A DNA stretch of 64,000 nt from Nilaparvata lugens (GCF_014356525.2 NC_052508.1:41609858-41673857), one strand, 5' to 3'; positions 20,831-32,793 are shown, counted from the first letter of the stretch. Translations and numbers: made by a program. Notes: generated from the letters alone by a model not told the origin.

Positions 20831-22126
20831 CGTCTTCCTACAAGGATTAGGCAAATTGCCTGTTCCGACTTCAAACTCACCATCACATCCATCTTTTACG
20901 GGGTCTGCCCACACTTCTCCTTCCAACCGGGTTATACAACATGACTGCCCTGGGAATCCTGTCGCTCTCCATCCTTTCAACATGCTCTTTCCAGTTTTGC
21001 CGATTTTCTTCGATCTTCTGCCATATGGAGATTATGTTGAGCTCGCTTCTTATATCAACATTATGAAGCCTATCTTCCCTTGTGCACCCTTTTACTGCTC
21101 TTAAAAACCTCATTTCGGCAGCCTGTAACCCACTCCATTCTTTCTTCCTAGGTATCCAAGATTCAGAGCCATATAAGAGCGTTGGAATAGCCATAACCTT
21201 ATAGAATTTGAGTTTTGTCTCTCTCCTGGCTCTGTTTCTCAAAGTCCTATTTATTGTTCCACAAATGGATTGGAATCTATTCAATTTTACACTCAAGTCT
21301 TGGTCCATTTCATAGGTTATATCACAACCCAAATACTTGAAATGTGATACTTGTTCCAGGACGTTATTATCGACGACTATTTTAGATCTCAATGGATATT
21401 TTCCCTGGAAAGCCATCACCTTCGTTTTGCTGAATGAGATCTTCATGCCATACTCAGCACTGAGGAGATTCAGATGGTATAATGCTCTCTGCAGATCATC
21501 CTCAGTTTCTTGCAATATTACCTGGTCATCAGCGAACCACAGTGAACTGAGAATCATTGTAGGAGATATTTGGATGCCTCCTCGTATCTTTTGCTTCCAA
21601 CTTCTACACAGATCATCAGCATACACATTGAACAATGTTGGAGAGAGCGGACAACCTTGTCTTAAGCCAACATTGGTGCAAATTTCCTGTGTTAATGAAC
21701 CTGAACAATCCAAGATTATAGTCGTTCCATGATACAAGCTCTTGATAACCTCAACTAGGTGGATTGGGAAACCTCTTCTTATTAATTTTTCAAATAATAA
21801 CTGTCGATCTACTTTGTCAAACGCTTTTTCGTAGTCTACAAATGCAAGGTGTGTCTCTACATCAAATTCTACTCGTTTTGCAATTATCTGCTTCAATGAA
21901 AAAACATCGTCAATACAAGAACTTCCTTTTCTGAAGCCGGCCTGCTCTTCCAATAAAAGCACATCCGAGATTTTTCTGAGCCTATTGTTCAAGATTTTAC
22001 TGTATAGCTTATACACATTGCTCAATAAACTTATCCCTCTATAATTATTTGGATTATTCCTGCTGCCTTTTTTAAAAAGTGATATAACCATTGCTTTTTT
22101 CCAATCTTCAGGAATATACCTTGATG
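20831..22126 (-). pseudogene. RTE-like LINE, 5'-truncated, long open RT frame
   Basis: Flanked by 13-bp duplications TATTTATTGATGT (20818-20830 and 22127-22139). The minus-strand frame ends with TGA at 20883-20885 and is open up to 22148, about 421 codons, with RYIPEDWKKAMVISLFKKGS, NNYRGISLLSNVYKL, EEQAGFRKGSSCIDDVFSLK, FVDYEKAFDKVDRQLL, VGLRQGCPLSPTLFNVYADD, SLWFADDQVIL (FADD intact), FSKTKVMAF, HFKYLGCDI, IPTLLYGSESW and a basic end GRRSVGRPRKRWM. All RT palm blocks after the truncation point are unbroken. The first 7-9 codons (22148-22123) are antisense target sequence and start at TTG, so the apparent N-terminus is not native. No EN. The best preserved RTE-type RT in the window. Confidence 0.9.
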
Positions 22127-22139
22127 TATTTATTGATGT

Positions 22140-22485
22140 AAATAGCAATTTGTTGGATAATTATAGTATTAGAATAGATAAATATTCAGAGGATGGCTTT
22201 GAATCTATGGTGAATTTAGAAACTAGAGTTACAAACGAGAGTGCAACTTGTATAGATCATGTCTTTTTCAAGTCATCTGGTATCCATAATGTAGAAAGTG
22301 GTGTCTTTGAGATCATGTCAGCGACCACATGGCTGTCATTATCAATTCCAAGAGTTGCCAGCAATAATAATGTGAGGACAGGAACCAAGGAAATAATTTA
22401 TTATGAATATCTTAAAGTTTTATTATTCGATTATGACTGGGGCAGTGTTTTTGCAAGTAACGATGTGGACTTGAAGTTTGAATAA
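22140..22485 (+). pseudogene. LINE A ORF2: endonuclease C-terminal part
   Basis: Continues the endonuclease after the minus-strand insertion: DVNSNLLD repeats the GDxN region, then GFESMVNLETRVTNESATCIDHVFFK (the 'TR.T..S.T.IDH' block ending in the conserved D-H pair) and a degraded S-DH region (IMSATTWLSLSI). The overlap of DVNSNLLD with DVNINLLD on the other side reveals a diverged duplication of about 56 bp in LINE A that predates the insertion. Confidence 0.75.
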
Positions 22486-24076
22486 TTATCAACGTATTAA
22501 ATGCCTCAGTTGATAATGCTAAAACAGTTATAAATTCTAAATGTAGGAATCAGAAGTTCAAAGAGCTCAAACCTTGGATGACTGATGGATTATGTGTTGC
22601 AATACATGATAGAGACAAATTATACAATAGATTTAGTGGGAATCCACATAATATACAAATTAAAAATCATTTGAAGGTTTACAGTAGTGAAATTAAAAAG
22701 TGGATTGAAATAGCTGAGCAAGACCATTATCAAATAGTCAGATGCCAGCTAAGAGACAATGGGAAGTTATAAATAATGTAACAGGTATGTCCTCATTAAA
22801 AAGGATGGTATTAAGTTTAGAGACTTGCCCTCCATTGATAATATTCTCAATGAATATTTATAAATGTACTCAAAGATTTAATTGATGCTATCTGCAATCC
22901 CAGTGAAGATGCTACAGCTTTATATAATGATATTTTCAAAAATAGCACACCTAGTAAATCATTTTTCTTTGAGCTCATTCACTTCTATGAAGCCTGTTCT
23001 CTGATCAATTCCTTAGCTGATCATAAGTCCCCTGGAATAGATAAATTTTCGAAACGTCTCATCAAGGATATATGTGTGCCTATTGTTCCAGTTCTAGTTG
23101 ATATATTTAATTGTAGCATCATGAATGGCAGGTTTCCCTCTGATTTGAAATTTGCAAAGCTTGTACCTATATACAGAAGTGGTGATGAATGTGATGTAGG
23201 TAACTTTAGACCAGTCTCTCTTCTCTCAGCCTTTTCAAAGATTTTTGAGAAAATGGTTAAGAAACGCCTAATGAGATTTTTCGATAAGACAAAACTTATT
23301 CATGAATGTCAGTTTGGATTCCAGGAAGGTTTAAGCACCGAAATGGCATTGAACTGCTTCTTGGAGGGTATTTATACAGTTTTGAATAGTCCAGAAAGTT
23401 GCAGGGTCTCAAGCCTTTTCTTGGATATCAGAAAAGCCTTTGACACAGTCTGTCACTCTATATTGCTGGAGAAACTGTGTAGGGCTGGAATTAGGGGAAA
23501 CATTCTTCAGTGGTTCCATTCTTACCTGAGTGGAAGAAAGCAATGTGTTACAGTGCAAGGAGTGGAAAGTGAAACTTTGACTTTGTTGAATTGTGGTGTT
23601 CCCCAAGGACCTGTACTGGGCCCGGTCCTATTTCTGGTTTATATTGATGAATTGATCACCCATAAATTCAAGGGATGTGTTACGTCATTTTCTGATGACA
23701 CAGCCCTGGTTTATGTTGCTAAGGATTCTCATATTTTGTGCATGTGCAACATGATCCAGAGAATCTAAATGATCTTAGCTTGTGGTTTGGAATGAACAGA
23801 TTGGCTCTGAATTCGAACAAATCTAAGTATATGTGCTTTTCCTTGTCTACCTTGGTTTACATCCCTGCTCCGCTCAGTTATCATGATATGAATTGTAATT
23901 GTGATGTTGTCTGCCGGACCAATTCTATCAAGTACCTAGGGTTGATTTCAGATTATACTCTAACTTGGAGGCTCCATATCAAGAAGCTGAAGCAGGTTCT
24001 CTTTCTGATCACATAAGGCATCTGTTTCCCAGTAATGTTGTCTCTAATATGTACTATGCATTTGTGCAGTCCAGAC
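22486..24076 (+). pseudogene. LINE A ORF2: linker and RT palm
   Basis: Linker frames 22578-22772 (LKPWMTDGLCVAIHDRDKLY, a conserved CR1/Jockey linker) then RT open at 23076-23768: LKFAKLVPIYRSGDECDVGN, FRPVSLLSAFSKIFEKMVKK, CQFGFQEGLSTEMALN, SLFLDIRKAFDTV, LNCGVPQGPVLGPVLF and VTSFSDDTALVYVA. The active site is SDD instead of ADD. After a frameshift near 23765 it continues with SLWFGMNRLALNSNKSKYM and NSIKYLGLISDYTLTWRLHI up to AFVQSR at the insertion. A stop at 24016 and a missing base pattern near 22490 add to decay. Confidence 0.85.
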
Positions 24077-26428
24077 TGTCACGTGGTAAATTAATACCAC
24101 CAAATATTTTAAAATGAACTAATGAAATATAATAGAACTATAAAATTGGAAAGAAGGTTAGACCTAGTCAAAGGATAAATCAACTCAAATCAAGTATTAT
24201 TAGCGATTAGGAGTAATAGCATTATCAACAAATGATAAGAAAACATGTATAATTGTGATTTAATAATTATGAGAACCCATTGGTAAGATCAAAAAGTTAT
24301 AAAGCGGCTTACTTATTATTGGCGGATTATAAAAAATAAAATGCATGAACATTGGGGTTAGAGTTACTTGTTTACATTTTGAAAAGAATTAGTCGATCTT
24401 GGATAAATCAATAATTATTAGAATCAATATTGAGCAAACCAGCTGATTATTCGATCAACCCATATGACAGGTTGAATTATATAAAATTTACTCATAAAGG
24501 ATATATTATGTATACTATAGGAAGTCGATGTGTAGAAATACGAACACCCATTATTTTTGTATAAATATTTATTATAATCTAAAAAAGCATGATAAATCAA
24601 GAGTATACAAAACTCATATAAAGACTGAATGTAGTAACATGGCATGTTAGTATTTATTTATGAAATCAATTTAAGATAAACACTCCATACATTTGTATAA
24701 GAATTCTTTTTTATTTAATTTTTCTATTATAAAGCCGAGGAAGCCCTGATTCCCAAGGCAACCAATTGTATTGAGTCTATTAAATTGAAGGCCAATCAGA
24801 GAGTAGCTTACTGAATTATTCTTGGAAGAGGCAAATTTTTCTGAAAACCTCCTTCTTCTGGCTTAAGATCCCAACCCGAGAGGATGCACATGGAGTTTAG
24901 GGTTTTTTCTTCTTCCTTTTAAAAATTTTTTAATGAACTATTAAGCCAAACCCTTTTTTAAATGTAATGTATTTGTGTTGAATGTTAATTATCTGTTAAC
25001 TCAGTGCTGTCAAGGAGTTCGTAATTTGTAAAGATTCCCATAAAAATAGCTTTAATTCGAAAGAAGCTTATAAAAATCTGGATCACGCGTTAGCCCAGCA
25101 GTGACGAAAAGGAGCCTACCTAATTAATTATTGGAAATAATTAATTCAATCCACGAGAACGTCTAGAACTCCAATTCAGTGAGTGATAATTCAACGAGCT
25201 CGTTTTTTCTACGTCCAGTGGGGTAATTAATTAATAAAAAAGCGCTATTCCAATTAATTTGAATTAAAATAAAAAGTCACCACGTGTTGAACAATATCAC
25301 ATAGTCCATAAGAACATTTATGAATTTATTTAATATATGTAGGAAGCTTACTTCCATGCACAGCCCGAATTCATATAAATCCCTGAGATCTCATGTTTGA
25401 ATATTAATTTATTAATTATAATTTTGTTAATTGAACAAAGTACATCATATCAAACTCATAGACCAAACAGGTTTTTATCTGCAGAATTTTATATTGATTG
25501 GAAGTATAAGTACCAGTATTAAATATAATATATTTATGAATTGGAAACTCACTATTGTGAATATTAGTAGAGCCTGTGATAATTATTCAGATTTTAGAAA
25601 TAGATTATTTAAGTTAATTATAGATATATCGAATATTTTATGCATATCTTTTTTATGGGAATATATTTTGTGTTTTTAGTCAGCATACAAATCGTAGAAA
25701 TTTATTTTATCCTAGTTCATCTCGTGATATACAGTTTGAGCTGTTTTAATATCAACAAATATTCAGCAGCACTTAAAATTATTGAATCAAGTGATATTAA
25801 TCTTATTCAGAGCACTCAATATTTATCATCCTTTGATGATATTCAGCTCATATACCAGAATAAGTACATTAAGAAATTATATTAATAAGGTTCCAGTTAT
25901 ATCATATAAGGATCCAGAGAGCTTCCAGAACTGGCGTTGTAAGTTCTAAGGAATTTTGGAAGGGTATATTGGTGAATACTTGTATTCGCGACGAGCGTTT
26001 TAAGAATCAACTAGAAACAACTATAGTTGGTCCTTATTATTCTCTAGTGATACATGGTTACTGAGAATCAGTCATCAAATATTCTTTTATTTTCCATACT
26101 GGTATTCTTCAAGAACTTCATAGAAGCAGCGGTAAGAATTACCAATCACCGGTCACTGAAACCTTATGGTAATTACTTGTATTTATAAATATTCATGTTT
26201 CTACCACTGAGCTAGAGCTGAGGTTTGAACCCAGTAATTTTGCGAGCCGGACGGCCTTAATTTTTTGTGAATTTATTCGCAAAAGAGGGAATTTAGAGAC
26301 TGCTCTTATAAATATCAGAAACATCGTATCATCTGTGAAGGATTTACAATTAACAACTTCACATAATATGGCTTCACAACGTGGGACTCTATCATAGGAG
26401 ATAACCCCTCAGGAAGCACAACTTCACA
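24077..26428. mobile_element. TG...CA insertion of 2352 bp, LTR-like, class unresolved
   Basis: Boundaries are fixed by the LINE A protein, which stops at QSR and resumes at RLGYGISCWASTY. The insertion is flanked by AGAC (24073-24076 and 26429-26432), opens TGTCACGTGG and closes ACTTCACA. TG/CA ends and a 4-bp duplication point to an LTR element, but no second LTR copy, pol or gag is visible and longest frames are about 80 codons. CACGTGGT at 24081 and ACCACGTG at about 25277 form an internal inverted pair. It could be a very long solo LTR or a non-coding derivative. Confidence 0.6.
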
Positions 26429-26986
26429 AGACTTGGTTATGGTATTTCGTGCTGGGCATCCACTTATGAATCTCATTTCTTGCCTTTGATTAGGCTGCAG
26501 AAGGCAATAATCTGTGTTATTTGCGGTAAGGGTGAGCGGGTCCACTCATTCCCACTTTTTAAAGCAAGATCCATCCTGCCATCGAGATATCTGTATGTCT
26601 TCAAGTTTCTGGCACTATTTTATAAGAAAAGTGGTAACCATAGACCTGATGTAGGCCTACCCTATTACACTAGGAATGCTGAGAGAGGATCCATGACATT
26701 GCCTCGTTCTTATTGTATTTTGTTTCAGAAGAGCTTCATTTTTTTGGGCCCGAGATTTTTCAACTGTCTTCCCACTGAAGTCAAAAGTGTAGCTAGTATT
26801 GCTTCTTTTAAATCTAGATTAGGAGTGTGGTTGATGAATCGTTCAACGGGAGAGATTGAGATTCCATCTTTTTGGAATTTCAAACTGTACTTCATTCACT
26901 CGTACCTTTTTTTTAGTTTTTTTTCTCGATGTTATTTCATTTATCAATCTACATATACATACACCGTTGGAAGGTGTAAGCTATAA
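26429..26986 (+). pseudogene. LINE A ORF2: RT thumb and C-terminus
   Basis: Resumes with LGYGISCWAS (thumb), LPLIRLQKAIICVICGKGER, KFLALFYKKSGNHRPDVGLP, NAERGSMTLPRSY and FIFLGPRFFNCLPTEVKSVA, FKSRLGVWLM, the usual CR1/Jockey-like C-terminal block. The open frame runs from 26480 to a stop at 26986. The DNA that follows has a GT microsatellite. Confidence 0.85.
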
Positions 26987-26998
26987 TTTAACAGCTTC

Positions 26999-27027
26999 AT
27001 GCTGTATGACTGCGTGTGTGTGTGTGT

Positions 27028-27084
<57 letters not shown>

Positions 27085-27085
27085 A
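26999..27085. repeat. (GT)n microsatellite
   Basis: Long GT run after LINE A ORF2, ending in TATATATAAATA. Possibly part of the LINE A 3' tail or an independent repeat. Confidence 0.9.
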
Positions 27086-27239
27086 ATATATTTATTCATG
27101 AGCTGTCATAAAGCTATATTTATTATAGAGTTGTAACATGGTTTGTTTATATGTAGTGATTTGGGATTGACACATCGAAAACAATGTAAACAAAAGAAAT
27201 ATATTTAAATTATTATTATTATTACAAGCATGTGTGTTG

Positions 27240-27391
27240 TTATATGTCTATACTTCTACTCTATTTTCACTTTCCTTGCCCTATTACCATAGGTAAGAAA
27301 AGTATTGCTTTCCGAAAAAAATTAAGGTACCCTAATTTCTATACGTTACAAGGTCCCCTGAGTCCAAAAAAGTGATTTTTGGGTATTGGTC

Positions 27392-27466
<75 letters not shown>

Positions 27467-27475
27467 ATTCGCATC
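27240..27475 (+). repeat. Hairpin-headed interspersed repeat with GT core (copy 1)
   Basis: Begins ACTTTCCTTGCCCTATTACC / ATAGGTAAGAAAAGTATTGC (an imperfect hairpin), then GGTACCCTAATTTC, TATACGTTACAAGGTCCCCT, GAGTCCAAAA and GATTTTTGGGTATTGGTCTG followed by long GT repeats. The same words in the same order occur at 60530-60790, so this is a dispersed repeat family. Confidence 0.85.
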
Positions 27476-30400
27476 ATTTTTAGTTAATAGCTAATATCTA
27501 ATGTGTGTACGCTAAGCGAATTCCTGATTTTATTCTTAATTATGAGATATGCTCCTGTTTGCAGACAAAGTTCACTCTTTAGCAAATAGTATTGTATTCA
27601 TTGACTGTACACTACGCATTTTTGTTGAATTAAATATTCGATTATTGTTATTCTGTAATGTACTTGTCATTGAATAAAGATTCATTTAGGCCTATAGAAG
27701 TTTTGATTTGATTGGACTCAGAAATGAAAGTCAAATATGTAGGCTTTGTAATCAGTCTGAAGAGACTGCCAAGCATATTATTCTGGATTTCGAAAGACTT
27801 GTGGCTAGAAGAAGGGAAAAAACTCCTGGACCTTGTAAAGGACACAGGAGTTGGTTTGCCTAACTAGCAATCTTGGGACACACAATAAGCTCCGATTGAT
27901 GTGTGAGGTCCTTTGAACCTTTGGATCTTTGAATCTGTCCCTTCAACACATTAACATTAACATTAATCTCGTGACCCTCTAGGAGGAAGTCTATCGGATG
28001 AATCATACGGAGTCGTATGATATTTAAATATTCCAGACGATTTATGGCAATCACTTACATTTTCATTAATGACAATCGAATTAATTATCGATATCCAATC
28101 ATTCCCATTCATGTTAATAACAGCGGTACAAGAAATCGTTCGATAATTTGTTAGAATTATTAATTGATATGCAGAATCAATTCGAGAAAAGAGAGGAGGA
28201 AGGAGAAAGGGTTGGTCTGGGAAATGAATGGACCTGAGAGATTGTTCGGAAATGGGAATAGAAGAGATGTGTGAAGGGTGGTGGAAGAAGGAATGGAAAG
28301 ACGGCTCCATTTAAATTGTGATTTCATCAGACAGAGTCGCTGCATGGTCCCAGGAGGTCCCAGGGGAAGACGTCGACCAAACTGAGCGCATAAAAGATCA
28401 AAGTCTTTTTCAATCTATCTCTAAATGTCTCCTTCCATCACCATAGCTATCGTTCCCCGTCCATTCCCTCCCTATCAGTCACCTTCATCGAAAGTGGAAA
28501 GACGTTTCTCTTACATCTTCTTCTCACCCACCTTTTCTGTTTTACTCTTGCCGGCCATTATTCTCTTAGTCGTACCCTATCCCACTCTTCCTCTAGGCCT
28601 TAAATTCTTCGCTACGGAATTGATTCCATCAAAAACTGCTTTTCATGCAAAGCGTCGGACGACTTTTGATTTGCTCCTCCATCTTTTTAAGCTCAATAAA
28701 TCCAAGGCTCATACTTCCTCAATCTGCTGTTTGAATAGAGGACATAATTTTGTACATGCAATGAGTGCCTGCACGCACTGTGATGATGTCATTCATCCGT
28801 TCTATCAGCATGTTCCTATTAAAAAGTGTTGACAGTTTTGAATCTTTTACCGGCACAGTATGATTTATTGCAATCAATGAGCTAACAAAATGGAAGGTTT
28901 CGGCTTTTTGCATGTATAAAATCGATAAACTTGTATAATGAGAATCCTTTTTTTGAATATTTTGAGCTTTGAAAGGCGATAACTTCTCTTTTTATCGACA
29001 TGAATAGTATTACTTGTTTCCAATTCCAAGATTGAAATTTCAGTTACATTCATGAAGTCTAAAGATGTTCATTATTTTCTAATGGGAGTCATTCATCGTC
29101 GTAGTATATTGGTGCGTTTCCTATGGGGCCCTCTTGAACATTGTACGTTCTAGATAGATATAGATTCCGTATAGATAAAAGCCTATGAAAATTGAATCGA
29201 AAAATGTATTCTCTATAGCAGATTGATGCACTATGGAATAAATCACTATATTTGAAGACAGTTCATGTATCCTACAATAGTCCGCAATCTCAGTCTATTC
29301 AAGTAGTACCGTATAGTTGAAAACATTAAGAAAGGAAATACAAAAATGCTTGAAACATAATATCAGTTCTCATTATATTGAATTCACTGACGTTCAAGAA
29401 CTTAAATTAGGAAGAAGCATTATTTTTAATAAGCTGAAAAATCAAAATTATATTAATATTGGTGTTATTAATCATCATCATGTTTGCACTTCCCTTCGAT
29501 ATTCAACTCTTTTTCACATCCAATGTGCATTCATTGAAATACTTTTTATATTCGAGTAATAAAAGAATAGCAACGCGTTTTAATTTGAATAGAGGCTCCA
29601 CTTCAGAACCCGCTTATTGTTAAGTGAATTAGAATAAGTTACCCTTCATCATCAGATATAATTTATTAGAGCGGGGGCAGCACAATGAAAAGGCGTACCC
29701 CGACAAGCATACAGAGAGTCAATGGAAACGGGTGACCTTCCCCACTTCCCTCTCATCAATGTAGTGTAGCCGTATTGTTTTGGAATGTTGAAATAGGGGC
29801 GTGAATAAGCAGGAGCGAATTTCAAACTCAACTTGATTCTCTCCTCCATTTTCCAACATGCTCACTCCTCCACATTTGAAAAACCAACGGCAGAATGAGA
29901 AATAATAAAAAAAGTCCTGTGAAAACATTACGACAATTAAAACAACACACATGGAACGGGTGTTGGGTATTGGCTGCAATCACTACTAATACTGAAATCG
30001 ACCATATAGTCAGGCAATGTGTGCCGTAAATTTGCGACATGTGAAATGATCATCCCCATTCCCCTCAACACACATGCGATACGAAATTAGGCAGGCCTAC
30101 GCTAATCACATTCATACCTCATGAACGGTAATTAATTGTTCCACGCGTAAGGCTGCCTGCATATAGAAGCATCATGCAACTCCTGAAGTCTTTATTTCTG
30201 TAATAGGCTCTAAAATTCTAGTTGTGAATCAGAATTTATATCAGAACTACACCTGAATATTAATGTCCACTTGAATCATACCCAGAATCTGAAGTTCATT
30301 TCATGATTGGTACAATATAATTTATGAAACTGCGATTCGTGTGGAAATCAATCTCGAAATCCCGTGGAGATAATTATAATCTTTACCGAGTGTAATGGAG

Positions 30401-31394
30401 AGCATAATATAGGCCTACTGTAACTTGTGCTATCGTTCCTCTTAACAATTGAACATACATGATAAACATGCATGTCATGCATATTTATGATGCATAATCA
30501 TGCACATGCTTATCATGCATGATCATCATCAGCGAGAGGCTTCTAACAAAAAATAAACAACCAATAGCAATAAATAAACTTCTGGAAAATCATAAATTAT
30601 AATAATAGATGGATAATTGAACTTCAAATAGAGCAGAGAAGAGAAAATAAAATAAAAATCGTATATACAAATCCTAACCAAAAATTTTGCTCGAAGCATT
30701 TCGCTGAAATAACAACTGTGATACCATTATACAACAATGTCTAACGACTGTGGATGGTTCATGAATGCTGTATAAATATGCATCATTCTCCATGGTCTTA
30801 TCTCAGTCTCATCTGCGTCATCACTGATAATCTTGTTCATCACTGGAAATTACTCATTTGATTGTATCTTATCCACGATAAAATTATGTGTAGTACAGAG
30901 ATCAATACTCAGTATTCTAACCAATAATAAAACCCCTCTGTAGATGAATTGTTCTGGGGATGAAGCTGAGTCACATGATTATAACCAAAAATTTATTATT
31001 ATTATTGGATTATTATATAGATTATTAATTTATAATCATTGCATGATTGAACAAGAGTTCAATTATGAGCTTACGATAAATAATTTAGAATTTTGAGAAT
31101 ATATTGATGTGTTTGACAACCAAGCCTGTACTGGTGATTAACTTGATTCATTCCTTCAACTTTATTCATTGATTTGAGTCACCTAGAAGTCTCGAGCATG
31201 TAATCCATCAGCATTATAAATTATGCATATCCATCTACAGTAACTTAATGTCTCAATTTCCGTCTACATGAACCTAAAATCTATCAAACGGCGTTCTATA
31301 TACAATTTTTCCATGCATTCTGATCATTGCAAATATCAAAAGTTCCAACAGGCATCACACAGAAGGTCCAGACGTCTTTGAGCATCATCATAAT
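27476..31394. other. No gene seen; unassigned DNA
   Basis: Only short unrelated frames. Local features: a purine-rich stretch at 28180-28300, a pyrimidine-rich stretch at 28425-28620 whose 135-codon frame shows no domain, and an ATGCAT-rich cluster at 30456-30530 with several overlapping small palindromes. It may be single-copy intergenic or intronic DNA. Confidence 0.4.
30456..30530. repeat. Cluster of ATGCAT/CATGCATG palindromes
   Basis: CATGCATG, ATGCATA, ATGATGCATAATCATGCA and CATGCATGATCATC recur within 75 bp, all self-complementary around ATGCAT or TGATCA. Simple-sequence-like; no element boundaries seen. Confidence 0.6.
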
Positions 31395-32083
31395 TGAATA
31401 CTATACAGAATGTTTAAGAGCTCCCTACCAATAAATACTCTAGGGTAAATAACCTCCTGGTCAACTTGTTCCTGGGTAAATAACATATCATCTAAATATC
31501 ATATTTAAATTGTCCGGAAGTCTTCAGTTACTCACACAGCGGCCATTTTGTTTTTTTCACTCATTATTTTTTTCTGAATAATGGTTGAACAAAGCTAAAA
31601 AAATATTATGATAATATTTTTCAAATACATAAAACAAAATGATGACCATTTAAAATTTTGTTTCTTAAACAACTCAGAAACCGTTGGTTTTACAAAAACT
31701 TTACAATGATAACGGTTTTTAGTAAATTTAATTGCCTATCGATTGGTTCCGGAAAATTGGAAGTTCTTGTTAAACCAACGGTTTTTGAGTTATTAAAGAA
31801 ACAAAATTTTAAATGGCCGCCATTTTGTTTCATGTATTAAAAAACTATCATAATTTACTTCTAGCTTTGTCCAGTTGTTATAAATGATCGTGCAAAGTTC
31901 CAATTTCGTATGTTCAACCATTATTTAGAAAAAAAATAATAAGTGAAAAAAACAAAATGGCCGCTGTGTGAGTAACTGAAGACTTCCGGACAGTTAAAAT
32001 ATGATATCTAGATATATGCTTTTCACCCAGAAACATTGTCCTAGAGTATTGGTAGGAAGTTGGTAAACATCCTGTATTGTAGT
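31395..32083. mobile_element. Foldback palindrome, about 690 bp, near-full-length inverted arms
   Basis: Arms match end to end around a centre near 31751. Outer words GAATACTATACAG...GATGTTTA and CCTACCAATA(AA)TACTCTAG recur reversed at 32083-32040; a strong core TGTCCGGAAGTCTTCAGTTA, CTCACACAGCGGCCATTTTG (31511-31550) is mirrored exactly at 31953-31992; inner words AACCGTTGGTTTTACAAAAA and TAAACCAACGGTTTTTGAG pair near the centre. No coding. It resembles a foldback or MITE-type element; target duplication not resolved. Confidence 0.8.
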
Positions 32084-32379
32084 CCATGAACCTATCAAAT
32101 TGGATCTAATCAACTGAAATCAGCGTCTGTATGAGAACAAAGATCGCAATTTTTATCAGTGTTTGACCTCAGCATGAAAAGATTTTGGTTGGTGGTGCAG
32201 TAGTTTGGTCAGTCCAGTCACGGAATGGAATCGATGCCCCTTCAGTAGTGAGTGTTCTTTTGATTCGAAATTGATGAAATTTCAGCATTGTGATATGAAT
32301 CTAATATGATTTCAGGGCGCCATGCCTCTAATTTGGTAGAGTTGCATATCCTCGAAAATACACCACTGTGGTTATTATC

Positions 32380-32792
32380 ATTGTGATATGCTTTCTCTCT
32401 CCCCGATCTCACTCACAATCAATCTGTCTATCCCATTGTCCCTGGTTCATATTATCAGCAAACTCAACCACTGTATTTCTTGTTTCCTATCATTTTCATA
32501 CCTCTCTCTTCAATATCCCACCCAATTTCATTCTCTTCCCAGTCATCCTATTCTTCTCCTCTCTCATTTATCCCCTCAATCTTTCTCTTTTCTCCTCTTC
32601 CATCGGTTTCTCTTCACACACCATATTTGCACCTTTTTTCGCACTTGTTCTCTGTATCACTTCTCTCTCACTTTTGTCATACTTTATCACTCTTCCTCTT
32701 CCTCTCTTCACTCTCTCTTTTTTCTTCTCCTCTCTCATTTATCCCCTCAATCTTTCTCTTTTCTCCTCTTCCATCGGTTTCTCTTCACACAC
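32380..32792 (+). repeat. Pyrimidine-rich tract with a perfect 71-bp direct repeat
   Basis: C/T-rich sequence. The 71 bp at 32551-32621 (from TTCTTCTCCTCTCTCATTTA to TTCTCTTCACACAC) is repeated exactly at 32722-32792. The second copy ends precisely where LINE E coding begins (32793). The apparent long open frame from 32368 into the LINE is therefore a low-complexity leader fused by chance to LINE E. Confidence 0.9.
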
Positions 32793-32793
32793 T

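Larger units (their letters stand above)
16300..26990 (+). mobile_element. LINE A: PHD-ORF1 / EN-RT non-LTR retrotransposon split by three insertions
   Basis: One plus-strand LINE whose parts are collinear once three insertions are removed: RTE-like at 16556-18406, RTE-like (minus) at 20831-22126 and a TG...CA element at 24077-26428. ORF1 starts MSTCG at 16541 and resumes at 18419; ORF2 starts at 20290; RT ends at 26986. The same ORF1/ORF2 architecture is present in LINE B (61309 on). The upstream limit near 16300 is a guess based on the 5' UTR length in LINE B. By RT motifs it belongs in the CR1/Jockey-like group; clade assignment needs a tree. Confidence 0.8.

Noticed and set aside
24077..25290. 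A shorter solo LTR bounded by CACGTGGT and ACCACGTG
   Set aside because: The flanks do not give matching duplications, whereas ending the element at 26428 gives AGAC on both sides and restores the LINE frame.
26170..26260. tRNA-like A and B boxes (TAGCTCAGTGG and GGTTCAAACC on the minus strand)
   Set aside because: The boxes are in the wrong order (B before A), the T stem does not pair, and no anticodon or acceptor stem can be built. Probably chance or a scrambled SINE fragment.
27395..27470. CRISPR-like spacing of GT repeats
   Set aside because: Plain dinucleotide microsatellite in a eukaryotic repeat; no repeat-spacer structure.
28425..28832. 135-codon frame as a possible host gene
   Set aside because: Pyrimidine-rich composition explains the open frame; no domain, no start context, no splice pattern.
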